Assembly: GCF_041725775.1 (NCBI RefSeq)
Contig: NZ_JBEUEL010000010.1
Coordinates: forward strand, 30,912-94,911
Reading direction: 5' to 3'
DNA from: Pueribacillus sp041725775
GTDB lineage: Bacteria; Bacillota; Bacilli; Bacillales; UBA6769
Length of the DNA stretch: 64,000 nt
Shown here: piece after piece, positions 18,492 through 26,402 of the stretch
How the letters are laid out: every line of letters begins with the position of its first letter
How positions within the stretch are numbered: position 1 is the stretch's first letter
Made by a program: the position numbers and the translations under genes
Notes under the pieces: model-generated
Told to the model about the DNA's origin: nothing
What the model saw: only the letters and a program-made list of their open reading frames with translations
The model's database searches: none

Positions 18492-18947
18492 ATGAAAAAA
18501 GTGTTTGTTTCTGTTGCAACGTTACTTTTGCTCGTTGCTTGTGGAACAACGAACGAGAATGAATTATCTAGTCTAGATGAAGAACAAGCATTAAAAGAAC
18601 TATATGTTGAAATAATAACGCCTGAAGATGCATTTGAGCCAGGGATAGAAGGAAAGATAGAAATTGAAGTCACCGAAGGAGAAGACCCTGTTTCTGATGC
18701 TGATGAAGTTTTATTTGAAATTTGGGAGCATGGTCAACAAGAAGATTCTGAAAAAATTGAAGGGGAACTTGAAGGTGATGGGAAATATTTTTTGACGTAT
18801 ACGTTTGAGAAAGCTGGGATTTACTATGTTGTCCCGCATGTAACTGCAAGAGGTAAGCATACGATGCCGAAACAGAAGTTTAATGTTGGGGGTGTTGAAG
18901 AACCTGCCGATGGAGATGATTATGAAGGCGAGCATATGGGTCATTAA
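18492..18947 (+). CDS. YtkA/FixH-like lipoprotein
   Basis: 151-residue secreted lipoprotein with lipobox LVAC (Cys17) and one immunoglobulin-like YtkA domain (residues 38-135), including the typical EIWEHGQ and GIYYVVPHVTARGKHTMPK segments. The His and Met residues, including the C-terminal HMGH, may bind copper. It lies 12 bases after the SCO1 gene with AGGAGG before the start. Related proteins accompany SCO1 and CtaG in other Bacillaceae; exact function is unknown. Confidence 0.75.
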   Translation: MKKVFVSVATLLLLVACGTTNENELSSLDEEQALKELYVEIITPEDAFEPGIEGKIEIEVTEGEDPVSDADEVLFEIWEHGQQEDSEKIEGELEGDGKYFLTYTFEKAGIYYVVPHVTARGKHTMPKQKFNVGGVEEPADGDDYEGEHMGH

Positions 18948-18998
18948 AAATTCGATCTGCAGTAAATAGTTTGATAAACTTTATACAAGCATGTGTTA

Positions 18999-19046
18999 GC
19001 GGCAAAATATTTTTTGTCGCCTATATTCGTTAGTTTGCTACTAACG
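18999..19046 (+). promoter_or_regulatory. Two hairpins between the YtkA-like gene and ctaG
   Basis: First hairpin GCGGCAAAA/TTTTGTCGC (18999-19020); second is a small dyad CGTTAGT-TTGCT-ACTAACG (19028-19046). The first may attenuate read-through; the second could be an operator or mRNA hairpin before the ctaG ribosome site. No protein could be assigned to it. Confidence 0.45.
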
Positions 19047-19071
19047 TAATCCTTAGAGGGGTGTAGCTACG

Positions 19072-19989
19072 ATGTGGCAACAACTAAATGTACACTTTGG
19101 TTTTCAAGCGTTATGGAGCCCTGGTTTTATCATTGCAACGATCGGCTTAACTGGCTTATATTTTTGGGCGATCGGAAAAGGTAGATATCGTTTTGCAGAA
19201 TCAGAACCAGTTCCTCTCTATAAACAAATATTGTTTGTGCTCGGGATGTTTCTTTTTTATCTTGGGTATGGCGGACCGCTATATATTATCGGTCACTTGA
19301 TGTTCAGCATTCATATGATTCAAATGATTGTCTCACTCTTATTCGTTCCGCCGCTTCTGTTGCTCGGGATTCCGAAATGGCTTTTAAAAGCGATTGTTAT
19401 GAAAATTCCATTTAAACGGGTTTTAAAGGTTTTTGCTCACCCAATCACAGCGATCGTGCTTTTTAACGTCATGTTTTCGTTTTATCATATTCCCGTCATT
19501 TTTGATTTTTTAATGGCACATAAAATGGGGCATGACGCATTTCAAACCGTATTATTTATTGCGGCCATTTTAATGTGGTGGACGATTATTGCTCCTGTTC
19601 CTGAATGGAATCGAGTTTCAGAATTACAACGAGTCGGTCTTATCTTTTTAGATGGGCTATTGCTTACACCTGCTTGTGCATTGATTATTTTTGCTGGATC
19701 TCCGGTTTACGAAACATTTACAAACCCAGTTGCATGGGCGACTGCGTTAAGTTTATGCTTACCAGGAACACAGACGGTTTCACCTGATTTGATCGAACAG
19801 TTTATGTTGCTTCCGCTTTTGGAAGATCAACGACTCGGTGGTGTCGTTATGAAAGTTGTTCAAGAAGTTCTTTATGGCTCATTTCTTGTCTACGTCTTTA
19901 TCCAATGGGTTCGCAGAGAAAAAGCAGAAGAGAAGCAAAAGCAAATGGAACTTGAAAAAAGCATTCTTGAAAAATTTGCACATGAATAA
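19072..19989 (+). CDS. ctaG: Cytochrome caa3 oxidase assembly factor CtaG
   Basis: 305-residue, seven-helix membrane protein of the Caa3-CtaG family, needed for copper insertion into cytochrome c oxidase. Typical blocks are YGGPLYIIGHLMFSIHMIQMIVSLLFVPPLLLLGIP (conserved His), FYHIPVIFDF and MWWTIIAPVPEWNRVSELQRVGLIF. The start follows AGAGGGGTG. It completes a SCO1/YtkA/CtaG set; the oxidase structural genes are not in the window. Confidence 0.92.
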   Translation: MWQQLNVHFGFQALWSPGFIIATIGLTGLYFWAIGKGRYRFAESEPVPLYKQILFVLGMFLFYLGYGGPLYIIGHLMFSIHMIQMIVSLLFVPPLLLLGIPKWLLKAIVMKIPFKRVLKVFAHPITAIVLFNVMFSFYHIPVIFDFLMAHKMGHDAFQTVLFIAAILMWWTIIAPVPEWNRVSELQRVGLIFLDGLLLTPACALIIFAGSPVYETFTNPVAWATALSLCLPGTQTVSPDLIEQFMLLPLLEDQRLGGVVMKVVQEVLYGSFLVYVFIQWVRREKAEEKQKQMELEKSILEKFAHE

Positions 19990-20290
19990 ATTAGGTGCAT
20001 GAGTAGAGATACCCAAACATTAAATATTCGCACGGCATTCAAAATAGTTATTAGCTGAGTAGTTTGAACATATCGAACGCTCGTGAAGGTACGAATAAAG
20101 TGAATTTGTCTATAACACAAAATAAGCAAAGCAAGTTTGGTAAATGTAAAAGAAATACAAGGAATAGTCGGAAGAACGACTTTTAGATGAAAGGATTCTG
20201 GAGAAGTATGAATCAAGTGAAAGAGCGTTAGAAATTCTAATATTGCTCATAAGTAGTACAACTTGTTCAATCCATCATACGGCGCCAATG
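19990..20290. other. Gap after ctaG
   Basis: No coding frame or RNA recognised. Sequence between the ctaG stop and the strong hairpin at 20291. Confidence 0.4.
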
Positions 20291-20324
20291 AAGAAGAGCT
20301 CGGGGGATTCCCCGAGCTCTTCTT
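20291..20324. terminator. Very strong hairpin, intron target terminator
   Basis: Perfect 15-base-pair stem AAGAAGAGCTCGGGG (20291-20305) with its complement (20310-20324) and loop GATT. Group IIC introns insert just downstream of such terminators, and an intron 5' end starts four bases later. Confidence 0.85.
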
Positions 20325-20328
20325 GCAT

Positions 20329-20984
20329 GTGTGCCCAACATGAACGTAGTCAATAAGGTGCAAGTCCCGAACTGTGTAGGCAGATGTAACAGTTAGCTTA
20401 ACGAAAGGGTGTCCATGGTGACGTGGGAACTGTGAAGGAAGCGAGCGGTAAACCTCCAGTTTGAGGAACACGAACTTCATATAAGGCGATGTGTAACTAG
20501 GTGAGTTTGCGTGACAAATACAAAGTCCTTTCTGCCGAAGGTCGTATATTGCGTTCTAACTAGGAGAGGTTTGGTTGATAAGTACACTTAGTCACACCTA
20601 TATAATGATTAACTAATGCTTGATGAGTTGGTGCGGATATTCGTTTTGACAGACACGCCAAGCATATTTAAGAAGGTCGACTCTGGGTTAGAAGGACTTG
20701 GAATGTGTCTGTGGAAGAATAAGAAGAAATCAAGCACGTTCGGGTTAGGCGTTCCAAAAGGAAATGCATATGAATGGGTAAATCATGAAAAGTTATCGGA
20801 AAATTTTTGAAAGTATCATCTTACACAGAACCTCCGGAATCTCCTATAGGAGTTTCTAAGGATTAAAAGTCTAATATCACGTTAAGAAACTTTACGTCAT
20901 CAATCTTATTTGAACTGCCGTATACCGACGGTATGTACAGTCGTGTGAAAAGTCGGGAGTTGAACATTCCCTCCTATTCGATTA
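20329..20984 (+). mobile_element. Degenerate, internally deleted group IIC intron
   Basis: The 5' end GTGTGCCC and the following domain I segments (GGTGCAAGTCCCGAACTG, GGGTGTCC, GAGGAACACGAA, CAAAGTCCTTTCTGCCGA) match the O. iheyensis-type group IIC ribozyme as remembered. The 3' end holds a domain V-like hairpin (20912-20943) and a domain VI-like stem ending near ATTCGATTAC. Domain V's loop is one base short. The reverse-transcriptase frame is mostly deleted. The element is about 655 bases against roughly 1.9 kb for an intact one, so it should be immobile and probably cannot splice. Confidence 0.85.
20616..20810 (+). pseudogene. C-terminal remnant of the intron-encoded maturase
   Basis: 64 codons whose second half, LWKNKKKSSTFGLGVPKGNAYEWVN, resembles the maturase (domain X/D) end of group II intron reverse transcriptases, where a GKAYEWANTRKGYW-like motif is usual. 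Everything upstream (reverse-transcriptase motifs) is missing. Confidence 0.65.
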
Positions 20985-21525
20985 CATTATTCCGATTACA
21001 ATTAAAAGTAGTACGGTTTTCTTGTTTTTTTACTTTAAGCAGTTGCGTCACTTTTTCTGAGTGTTTTTTGTCAATGATCAATTCGTATTGTTTACCTTCC
21101 GTTGTGTTTATCAATAGTTTTTCGTTTGGGTAATGAAAATCTGATATTTTTGACGTTGTAAGTTGAAGGTTATCTATATGTTGCCACGAAATGAAATGAT
21201 CAGCAATTGCAATTCCTTTTTCCCCGATCTTTCCTTCACGAAATAGTGGATAAAACGAGTGCATCCCTAAGATTGCAGCTAAATAAAGAATGGATAATTG
21301 AACTGTTGCATAATAGAGCAATCCAATAATCCAGCAGGCAAACATAAGCAGAGTAAAAATAATCGTCATTCGATCTTTCCACGACCCTTTTTTGACTTTG
21401 ACTTGAAACGGTTGCTTGTGGAACGATTGACATTGCTTTCGAGCACGACGAGTTAAGAAAGCACGAACGATTAAATATAAAATAAACAAGCTTCCAATGA
21501 CATTTAAAAATATAATTCCATTCAT
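20974..21525 (-). CDS. Small membrane protein, DUF5673-like
   Basis: 183 residues: one N-terminal helix (4-23), a basic cytosolic loop, two helices (about 52-92), then a soluble C-terminal domain beginning GEKGIAIADHFISWQHIDNLQL, a pattern of DUF5673/YcxB-like proteins (a short beta domain with ISWxxI). Function unknown. The last codons and stop lie inside the 3' end of the intron relic, so the original C-terminus may have been replaced on insertion. Start preceded by GAGGTGAA. Confidence 0.6.
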   Translation of the reverse strand: MNGIIFLNVIGSLFILYLIVRAFLTRRARKQCQSFHKQPFQVKVKKGSWKDRMTIIFTLLMFACWIIGLLYYATVQLSILYLAAILGMHSFYPLFREGKIGEKGIAIADHFISWQHIDNLQLTTSKISDFHYPNEKLLINTTEGKQYELIIDKKHSEKVTQLLKVKKQENRTTFNCNRNNVIE

Positions 21526-21583
21526 TTTTCATTCACCTCAAACTTTTTTAAGTATAGCACTAGGTTTGAATTGAAAAAACCGA

Positions 21584-21632
21584 TTGACACAACTTGGAAT
21601 ATTAGTGTATTGTATTACTAGTACACTAATAT
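21584..21632 (+). promoter_or_regulatory. Promoter with YtrA-type operator
   Basis: TTGACA (21584-21589) and a -10 TATTGT (21608-21613) are overlapped by the 11-base inverted repeat ATATTAGTGTA/TACACTAATAT (21599-21609 with 21622-21632). A GntR/YtrA-type repressor encoded in this operon is the obvious candidate to bind it. Confidence 0.8.
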
Positions 21633-21653
21633 AATGATATTGGAGGGAATAAA

Positions 21654-22445
21654 ATGAATGCATGGTCTGGGCTAGTGAAGAAAGAGTTTCGCCTAGGATT
21701 AACAGGAATTTATTGGTCAATTACTGCAATGCTGCTTGTCTATGGGTTATTGACGTTTTTAACGTGGAAATTTGATGAAGGGACCATTTTATTTGCTGGT
21801 TCTTTCGTCATCGTTATTTTGCACACATTTTATATGCCTGCCTATTTAGTTGTTAGCATTTACATGGAAAAAGATCGGATGCACATGTGGCTGCACAGTC
21901 TTCAATCAGGGTATTCGCTACTGCTAGCTAAATTTTTAACCGGTTTAGCTTATATGTTTTTGTCATTGCTGTTGGCATCCCTCGTCGTCATTTATAGCGG
22001 GACTTCGTTAACGAACATCATTGCAGAGGCAGGTTTGTCGACGAAAGGTTTATTCGTGAATGGTATAAACGTTGTCATTCATGTTATTGGTTTATCGCTT
22101 TATTATGCAGTTTGGGGAGTGTTTTTTTGGACGATAAGTTTGTCTTTAAAAAAATATTTAGGGAAGCTTCAGTGGCTCGTGCTCATCCCGCTGATTATTA
22201 TTGGCTTTGTATCCATGTTTAAATGGGAATCTTCTTCTCTATTTTCAAAGTTGACTAACTGGGGAGCGATTCCGTTAGACGAGTTTATTTACCCGATAGT
22301 TTTTGGAAAAGGAATAGGTGAAATTACTATTGAAGGTAGTATTGCAAATGCCGTCTATATCGGAACGTATGTGTATTATGCGTTTATTATGCTCATCTTG
22401 TTTTTTATTGCTGGCTGGATTATCGATCGGAAAGTTGAGGTTTAA
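21654..22445 (+). CDS. ABC-2-type transporter permease
   Basis: 263 residues with six hydrophobic segments, the membrane part of a YtrBC/BcrAB-like exporter whose ATPase is the third gene of the operon. The start follows TTGGAGGGA. Such systems are usually induced by cell-wall-active antibiotics or peptides; the substrate is not evident. Confidence 0.75.
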   Translation: MNAWSGLVKKEFRLGLTGIYWSITAMLLVYGLLTFLTWKFDEGTILFAGSFVIVILHTFYMPAYLVVSIYMEKDRMHMWLHSLQSGYSLLLAKFLTGLAYMFLSLLLASLVVIYSGTSLTNIIAEAGLSTKGLFVNGINVVIHVIGLSLYYAVWGVFFWTISLSLKKYLGKLQWLVLIPLIIIGFVSMFKWESSSLFSKLTNWGAIPLDEFIYPIVFGKGIGEITIEGSIANAVYIGTYVYYAFIMLILFFIAGWIIDRKVEV

Positions 22446-22448
22446 CGT

Positions 22449-22835
22449 ATGGATACGTTTGATACAAACACACCGATTTATATGCAGATTATGGCAAGGA
22501 TTAATCGAAAAATTGTCCGGAGTGAATGGCGAGCGGGGGATAAATTGCCTTCTGTTCGTGAAATGGCGATTCAGTCAAGTGTAAATCCCAATACGATTCA
22601 ACGAGCGTATCGTGAGCTGGAAAGGATGAACATTGTGGAAACGAGAAGAGGGCAAGGAACATTTATTACTGAAGATGAAGAGACGTTACTTCAGTTAAGG
22701 AGAACGTTAAAAGCAGAACACATTTCTACGTTTGTAAAAGATATGCGGGAAATGGGGTTTTCAAATGAAGAAATGCTTAGTGGAATCGAGTATTACTTTA
22801 AACATGAACGTGAGAACGGAGGAGAGGAAACATGA
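22449..22835 (+). CDS. GntR-family repressor, YtrA subfamily
   Basis: 128 residues. N-terminal winged helix with PIYMQIMARINRKIVRSEWRAGDKLPSVREMAIQSSVNPNTIQRAYRELERMNIVETRRGQGTF (residues 8-72), followed by a short C-terminal dimerisation tail typical of YtrA. It lies three bases after the permease gene and overlaps the ATPase gene by four. It should repress its own operon through the 21599-21632 repeat. Confidence 0.88.
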   Translation: MDTFDTNTPIYMQIMARINRKIVRSEWRAGDKLPSVREMAIQSSVNPNTIQRAYRELERMNIVETRRGQGTFITEDEETLLQLRRTLKAEHISTFVKDMREMGFSNEEMLSGIEYYFKHERENGGEET

Positions 22836-23530
22836 TCGAATTTACAAACGTCTCAAAACGGTATGTTATGAAAAAAGCGTTAGACAATGTATCATTTACG
22901 CTTTCAGCAGGAAAAATCATTGGTATCGTTGGCGAAAATGGAAGTGGGAAATCAACAATTTTAAAATTAATGGCAGGACTCCTTCAACCGACACAAGGAA
23001 ACATTACGATCAATGGTGAGCAAGTCACACGACACATTTGCCAAAGTGTATCATATTTGTCCGAACTTGACGCCTATTATCCGTTTTATACAGTAAAAGA
23101 GCATGTATTATTTTATGAAAGTCAGTTTTATGATTTTAATAAAGAAAAAGCTGATGAAATTTTAGCGTTTATGAATGTCGATCAAAATGTTAAAGTAAAA
23201 CATCTTTCTAAAGGAAATCGGGGACGTGTAAAAATCGCTTTAGCTCTTGCTAGGAAAGTCCCGCTTATTTTAATGGATGAACCTTTTTCGGGTCTCGATC
23301 CGATGGCGAGAGAGGCTATAGTTAAGGGATTGCTTTCTTTTGTTGATTTAGAAACACAAACGATCATTATGACGACACATGAAATTAAAGAAATTGAGTC
23401 GATTCTTGATGTTGTCGTCCTTATTAAAGACGGAAATATTTTAAAAATACAAGATGTTGAAGAGATTAAGTTTGAACATAATATGGGCATTGTTGAATGG
23501 ATGAAAGAAATGTATGGAACATTTGCGTGA
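22832..23530 (+). CDS. ABC transporter ATPase (YtrB/BcrA-like)
   Basis: 232 residues: Walker A GENGSGKST near residue 35, signature LSKGNRGRVKIA near 130, Walker B LILMDEPFSGLD near 148, H-loop TTHE near 185. Partner of the permease at 21654. The signature Gly-Gly is replaced by KGNRG, as in many antibiotic-exporter ATPases. Confidence 0.88.
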   Translation: MIEFTNVSKRYVMKKALDNVSFTLSAGKIIGIVGENGSGKSTILKLMAGLLQPTQGNITINGEQVTRHICQSVSYLSELDAYYPFYTVKEHVLFYESQFYDFNKEKADEILAFMNVDQNVKVKHLSKGNRGRVKIALALARKVPLILMDEPFSGLDPMAREAIVKGLLSFVDLETQTIIMTTHEIKEIESILDVVVLIKDGNILKIQDVEEIKFEHNMGIVEWMKEMYGTFA

Positions 23531-23564
23531 AACACCTATTTTTGCTGATTTTTGCCGAATTTTG

Positions 23565-23593
23565 TTGAATTCAGAAAACAGGTTTTATATAAT
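23565..23593 (+). promoter_or_regulatory. Sigma-A promoter of the riboswitch transcript
   Basis: TTGAAT (23565-23570), 17-base spacer, TATAAT (23588-23593), about 36 bases before the riboswitch. Confidence 0.75.
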
Positions 23594-23628
23594 GCTATAT
23601 AGTTAAAGTAAAAACTTCAAGTTAACCC

Positions 23629-23731
23629 CAAACATTGAAGAAAAAGGCAAACTATTCCGAAAGGATAGGACGCAAAGCCATGGGTCTAACGTCTTATGAG
23701 CGATGATCGCCAGGCTACCAAGTAATGTTTG
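23629..23731 (+). ncRNA. Cyclic di-GMP-I (GEMM-I) riboswitch
   Basis: P1 is CAAACATT (23629-23636) with AATGTTTG (23724-23731). P2 is CTATTCC-GAAA-GGATAG with the GNRA tetraloop, preceded by AAGGCAAA and followed by the conserved GGACGCAAAGCC. P3 includes CATGGGTCTAA and ATCGCCAGGCTACC. These are the defining GEMM-I segments. A terminator follows, then an EAL-domain gene, so the ligand and the downstream enzyme's substrate coincide. Confidence 0.93.
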
Positions 23732-23743
23732 AAACAATTATTT

Positions 23744-23779
23744 GGCTATTCTATTTTAATAGAATAGCCGTTTTTTTTT
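23744..23779 (+). terminator. Riboswitch expression-platform terminator
   Basis: Twelve-pair stem GGCTATTCTATT/AATAGAATAGCC followed by G and a long T run. It lies between the aptamer and the EAL gene, so control by termination is likely. Confidence 0.9.
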
Positions 23780-23843
23780 AACAATTTGAAATGTGTATAG
23801 CGGTAGCCTCACTAACTTAACTTGCAGGGGGCAAAGGAAGTTT

Positions 23844-24572
23844 ATGCTAACGAAAAAGGATATCCATCACGTATTTCAACCAGTGATTTGCTCTCAAACG
23901 AAAAAAACGATCGGTTATGAAGCGTTGCTTCGACATGCCCGAACCTCAAATCCTGTAGCGTTATTTCAAACGGCACGTGAACAAGGATGGCATTCGAAAC
24001 TCGATATGTTATCGATCGAAAAAGTGATTGAGACCTTTCGCTTCCATCATGTTGAAACATTGTTTATTAACATCTTTCCAACAACGTTACTGACACAAGA
24101 TTTCCCTACTTTTTTAGAGAAGGTCATATCGGAAAACTCGTTTAATTCAAATCAAATTGTTTTTGAATTAAACGAAACAGCAGAAGAAAAACATGTATGG
24201 GGTAATCCCAATTTAAAAGATATCGTCAGTCTAATACGTAAAAAAGGCTTTCATATTGCAATTGATGATGTCGGTGTCGGTGCAGCTTCACTTAAGCAAG
24301 TGATAGAATATAACCCGGATATTATTAAGCTTGATCGATATTTCTCAAATCAGTTAGCTGTTTCAGATGACAAGCAGGCTGTGTTAGCATTTTTTGTTGA
24401 CTATTGCCGTAAGAAAAATAAAAAGCTTGTTTTAGAAGGTATTGAAAACTTGGAAGACTTTGAAAGCGCAAAATCATTAGATGTTCCATATTTACAAGGC
24501 TATTACATCGGAAAGCCTAGTCGATACGTACAAAATGGGCACAATCGGGAATATGCAACATTGTATATATAA
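23844..24572 (+). CDS. EAL-domain cyclic di-GMP phosphodiesterase
   Basis: 242 residues, essentially a stand-alone EAL domain that would hydrolyse c-di-GMP to pGpG. Metal and substrate residues appear intact: Glu26 in EALLR, Asn in FINIFP, Glu in FELNET, the Asp pair in IAIDDVGVGAASL, Lys in IIKLDR, Glu in LVLEGIE and Gln in YLQGYYIGKP. The loop 6 motif reads DDVGVGAASL rather than DDFGTGYSSL, a moderate deviation. The ATG at 23844 follows AAAGGAAG. Expression is set by the c-di-GMP riboswitch upstream, making a feedback loop. Confidence 0.88.
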   Translation: MLTKKDIHHVFQPVICSQTKKTIGYEALLRHARTSNPVALFQTAREQGWHSKLDMLSIEKVIETFRFHHVETLFINIFPTTLLTQDFPTFLEKVISENSFNSNQIVFELNETAEEKHVWGNPNLKDIVSLIRKKGFHIAIDDVGVGAASLKQVIEYNPDIIKLDRYFSNQLAVSDDKQAVLAFFVDYCRKKNKKLVLEGIENLEDFESAKSLDVPYLQGYYIGKPSRYVQNGHNREYATLYI

Positions 24573-24603
24573 AGAAAATTGTAGTGGGGGATTTGGTAGT
24601 CAA

Positions 24604-25200
24604 ATGAAAACAGAAACAATGTGGGAAGAAGATGAGATTACAATTTTAGAAGAAAGTGCAGGTTTTCAATCGATTGAAAGTATCGCACGCAAATTAAATC
24701 GAACGCCCAATGCAGTTAGAAGCAAGTTAAACCGTCTTGGAATAACGAGCATTCGAGAATTAGACGGAAGTATGAGTTTAATGCAATTAGCACAAGCTCT
24801 TGGAGTCAGTCGTTCGGTTGTCGAGAGATGGATTGAAGAAAAAAACTTACCTGCAATGAAAAAGAATTATTACTATTACAAGAGAAATAAAGTAAAACAT
24901 TATTCCATTTATCCGGATGAATTTTGGGAATGGGCGGAAAATCATAAAGATGAAATTAATTTTGCGAAAATTAAACGACATACCATTCTTCCAGAGCCTG
25001 ATTGGTTTGAAGAAGAACGAATAAAAGATTTGTCGAAGCCGAAAAATGCAAATAAAAATTGGACACCGTCAGAAGATGAACAATTGCTCTTTTTGTATAA
25101 AGCGGGGAGAAGCTACTCCTATATTGCTAACCACTTTGGAAGAAGTGTCCGCTCTGTTCAAGCTCGCATCGGTCGGTTAAGAAAAAATAAAAGCTTGTAG
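24604..25200 (+). CDS. DNA-binding protein with two Myb/SANT-like repeats around an HTH
   Basis: 198 residues. Residues 4-45 (WEEDEITILEE...SIARKLNRTPNAVRSKLNRLG) and 145-195 (WTPSEDEQLLFLYKAGRSYSYIANHFGRSVRSVQARIGRLR) are two Myb/SANT-like DNA-binding modules. Between them SLMQLAQALGVSRSVVERWIEEKNLPA looks like an excisionase/MerR-like helix-turn-helix. No effector domain is seen. The start is uncertain; GTGGGGGA lies 12 bases before the ATG used. It is 31 bases after the EAL gene, so it may share the riboswitch transcript. Confidence 0.7.
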   Translation: MKTETMWEEDEITILEESAGFQSIESIARKLNRTPNAVRSKLNRLGITSIRELDGSMSLMQLAQALGVSRSVVERWIEEKNLPAMKKNYYYYKRNKVKHYSIYPDEFWEWAENHKDEINFAKIKRHTILPEPDWFEEERIKDLSKPKNANKNWTPSEDEQLLFLYKAGRSYSYIANHFGRSVRSVQARIGRLRKNKSL

Positions 25201-25233
25201 AGAACGAGTCAACACCACCTCTACAAGCTTTTT
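25189..25233. terminator. Bidirectional terminator
   Basis: AAAAGCTTGTAGAG (25189-25202) pairs with CTCTACAAGCTTTT (25219-25232). T-rich on both strands, ending both the Myb-like gene and the convergent yeiH-like gene. Confidence 0.85.
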
Positions 25234-25248
25234 GTAATTCAAAATTTT

Positions 25249-26286
25249 TCATACAAGTACATAAGCTATAACGGATACAAAAATGGACGTAATGCTAATG
25301 GCAAGAATTGGTTTCATCGCTTTCGTACGCAAATCCCTTAAATTAATATTAAGGCCTAGACCGACCATCGCTGCAGTTAAAAGCCAACTTGTTAACGATG
25401 AAACTCCATCCATAACTGATTCTTTAACAGGTATAATTGGACCAAGCACGTAACTGCCAAACAAGCTAAACGCAATAAATCCAATTAAGAAATATGGGAA
25501 TTGGATTTTCTCGGTTTCTTCGTTTACATGCGGTTTTTTTCGTTTCATAAAAAATATAAATACGAAACAGAGAGGGATGAGCAGCAAGACACGTCCTAGC
25601 TTTGCAAGTAAGCCGATTGCTAAAGCTTCTTCGCCCCCTGGGGCGGTCGCTAGCACGACATGGGCTATTTCATGAAGGCTCATTCCGGCCCAAATTGCAT
25701 ACTCACTTATTTCAAATGGCAAGAACGGGATGAAGAACGTATACACAACGGCAAAAACAGTTCCGATTAAAGCGATAATTCCAACTCCTAACGCTGTATC
25801 TTCATCTTTTGCTTTAACGATCGGAGCTACTGCTGCAATCGCTGCTGCTCCACATACCCCCGTACCGACTCCTAATAAAAGTGAAAGCTTTCGTTCAGCT
25901 CTTAATATTTTCGCTAACCAAAGTGTACTTAGAATTGCAAACGTAATAATCAAAGCATCACGGACGACTAGGCCTAATCCATCTTGAATGATAATGGAAA
26001 CATTTAACTTTAAACCGTACAGCATAATTGCAAATCGAAGCAAATTTTTTGAAGAAAAGGTAATGCCTGCTCTCAATGCTTCGGGGTAATTGAAAAAATG
26101 CCGGTAAACAACCGCAAGGAAAATGGCGCTCGCCATTTGCCCTATAAGATGAAAGACAGGAGTTTTTGCAAGCAAATAACCGAAGAGCGCGATGATAAAT
26201 GTAAACAAAACGCCACCTATCCATAATCTGAAACGGTTTGGGTCGCGCTTTTCCCGCTTTTGAATGTTTTTTATGTCAACTTCCAT
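25249..26286 (-). CDS. YeiH/UPF0324-family membrane transporter
   Basis: 345 residues, about ten membrane helices. Conserved blocks include the LLGVGTGVCGAAAIAAVAPIVKA segment near residues 135-160, LHEIAHVVLATAPGG near 205, and a C-terminal GLGLNINLRDLRTKAMKPI. The family is annotated as putative sulfate or sulfonate exporters but the substrate is not established. A LysR gene is divergent, as in other genomes, and probably controls it. Confidence 0.8.
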   Translation of the reverse strand: MEVDIKNIQKREKRDPNRFRLWIGGVLFTFIIALFGYLLAKTPVFHLIGQMASAIFLAVVYRHFFNYPEALRAGITFSSKNLLRFAIMLYGLKLNVSIIIQDGLGLVVRDALIITFAILSTLWLAKILRAERKLSLLLGVGTGVCGAAAIAAVAPIVKAKDEDTALGVGIIALIGTVFAVVYTFFIPFLPFEISEYAIWAGMSLHEIAHVVLATAPGGEEALAIGLLAKLGRVLLLIPLCFVFIFFMKRKKPHVNEETEKIQFPYFLIGFIAFSLFGSYVLGPIIPVKESVMDGVSSLTSWLLTAAMVGLGLNINLRDLRTKAMKPILAISITSIFVSVIAYVLV

Positions 26287-26332
26287 ATCCTACTCCTTAC
26301 TATCGCCTCTTCTATAAGATTAAATGATTTTA

Positions 26333-26370
26333 TATGATAAGGAAAATAAATGGTTATAATAATTATCATA
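26333..26370. promoter_or_regulatory. Inverted repeat in the yeiH/lysR divergent region
   Basis: TATGATAA (26333-26340) and TTATCATA (26363-26370), 22 bases apart, between two divergent starts. A likely LysR-type binding region. Confidence 0.5.
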
Positions 26371-26402
26371 AGTAAAAATTATAGCGGAAGAAGGTTTGAT
26401 TT

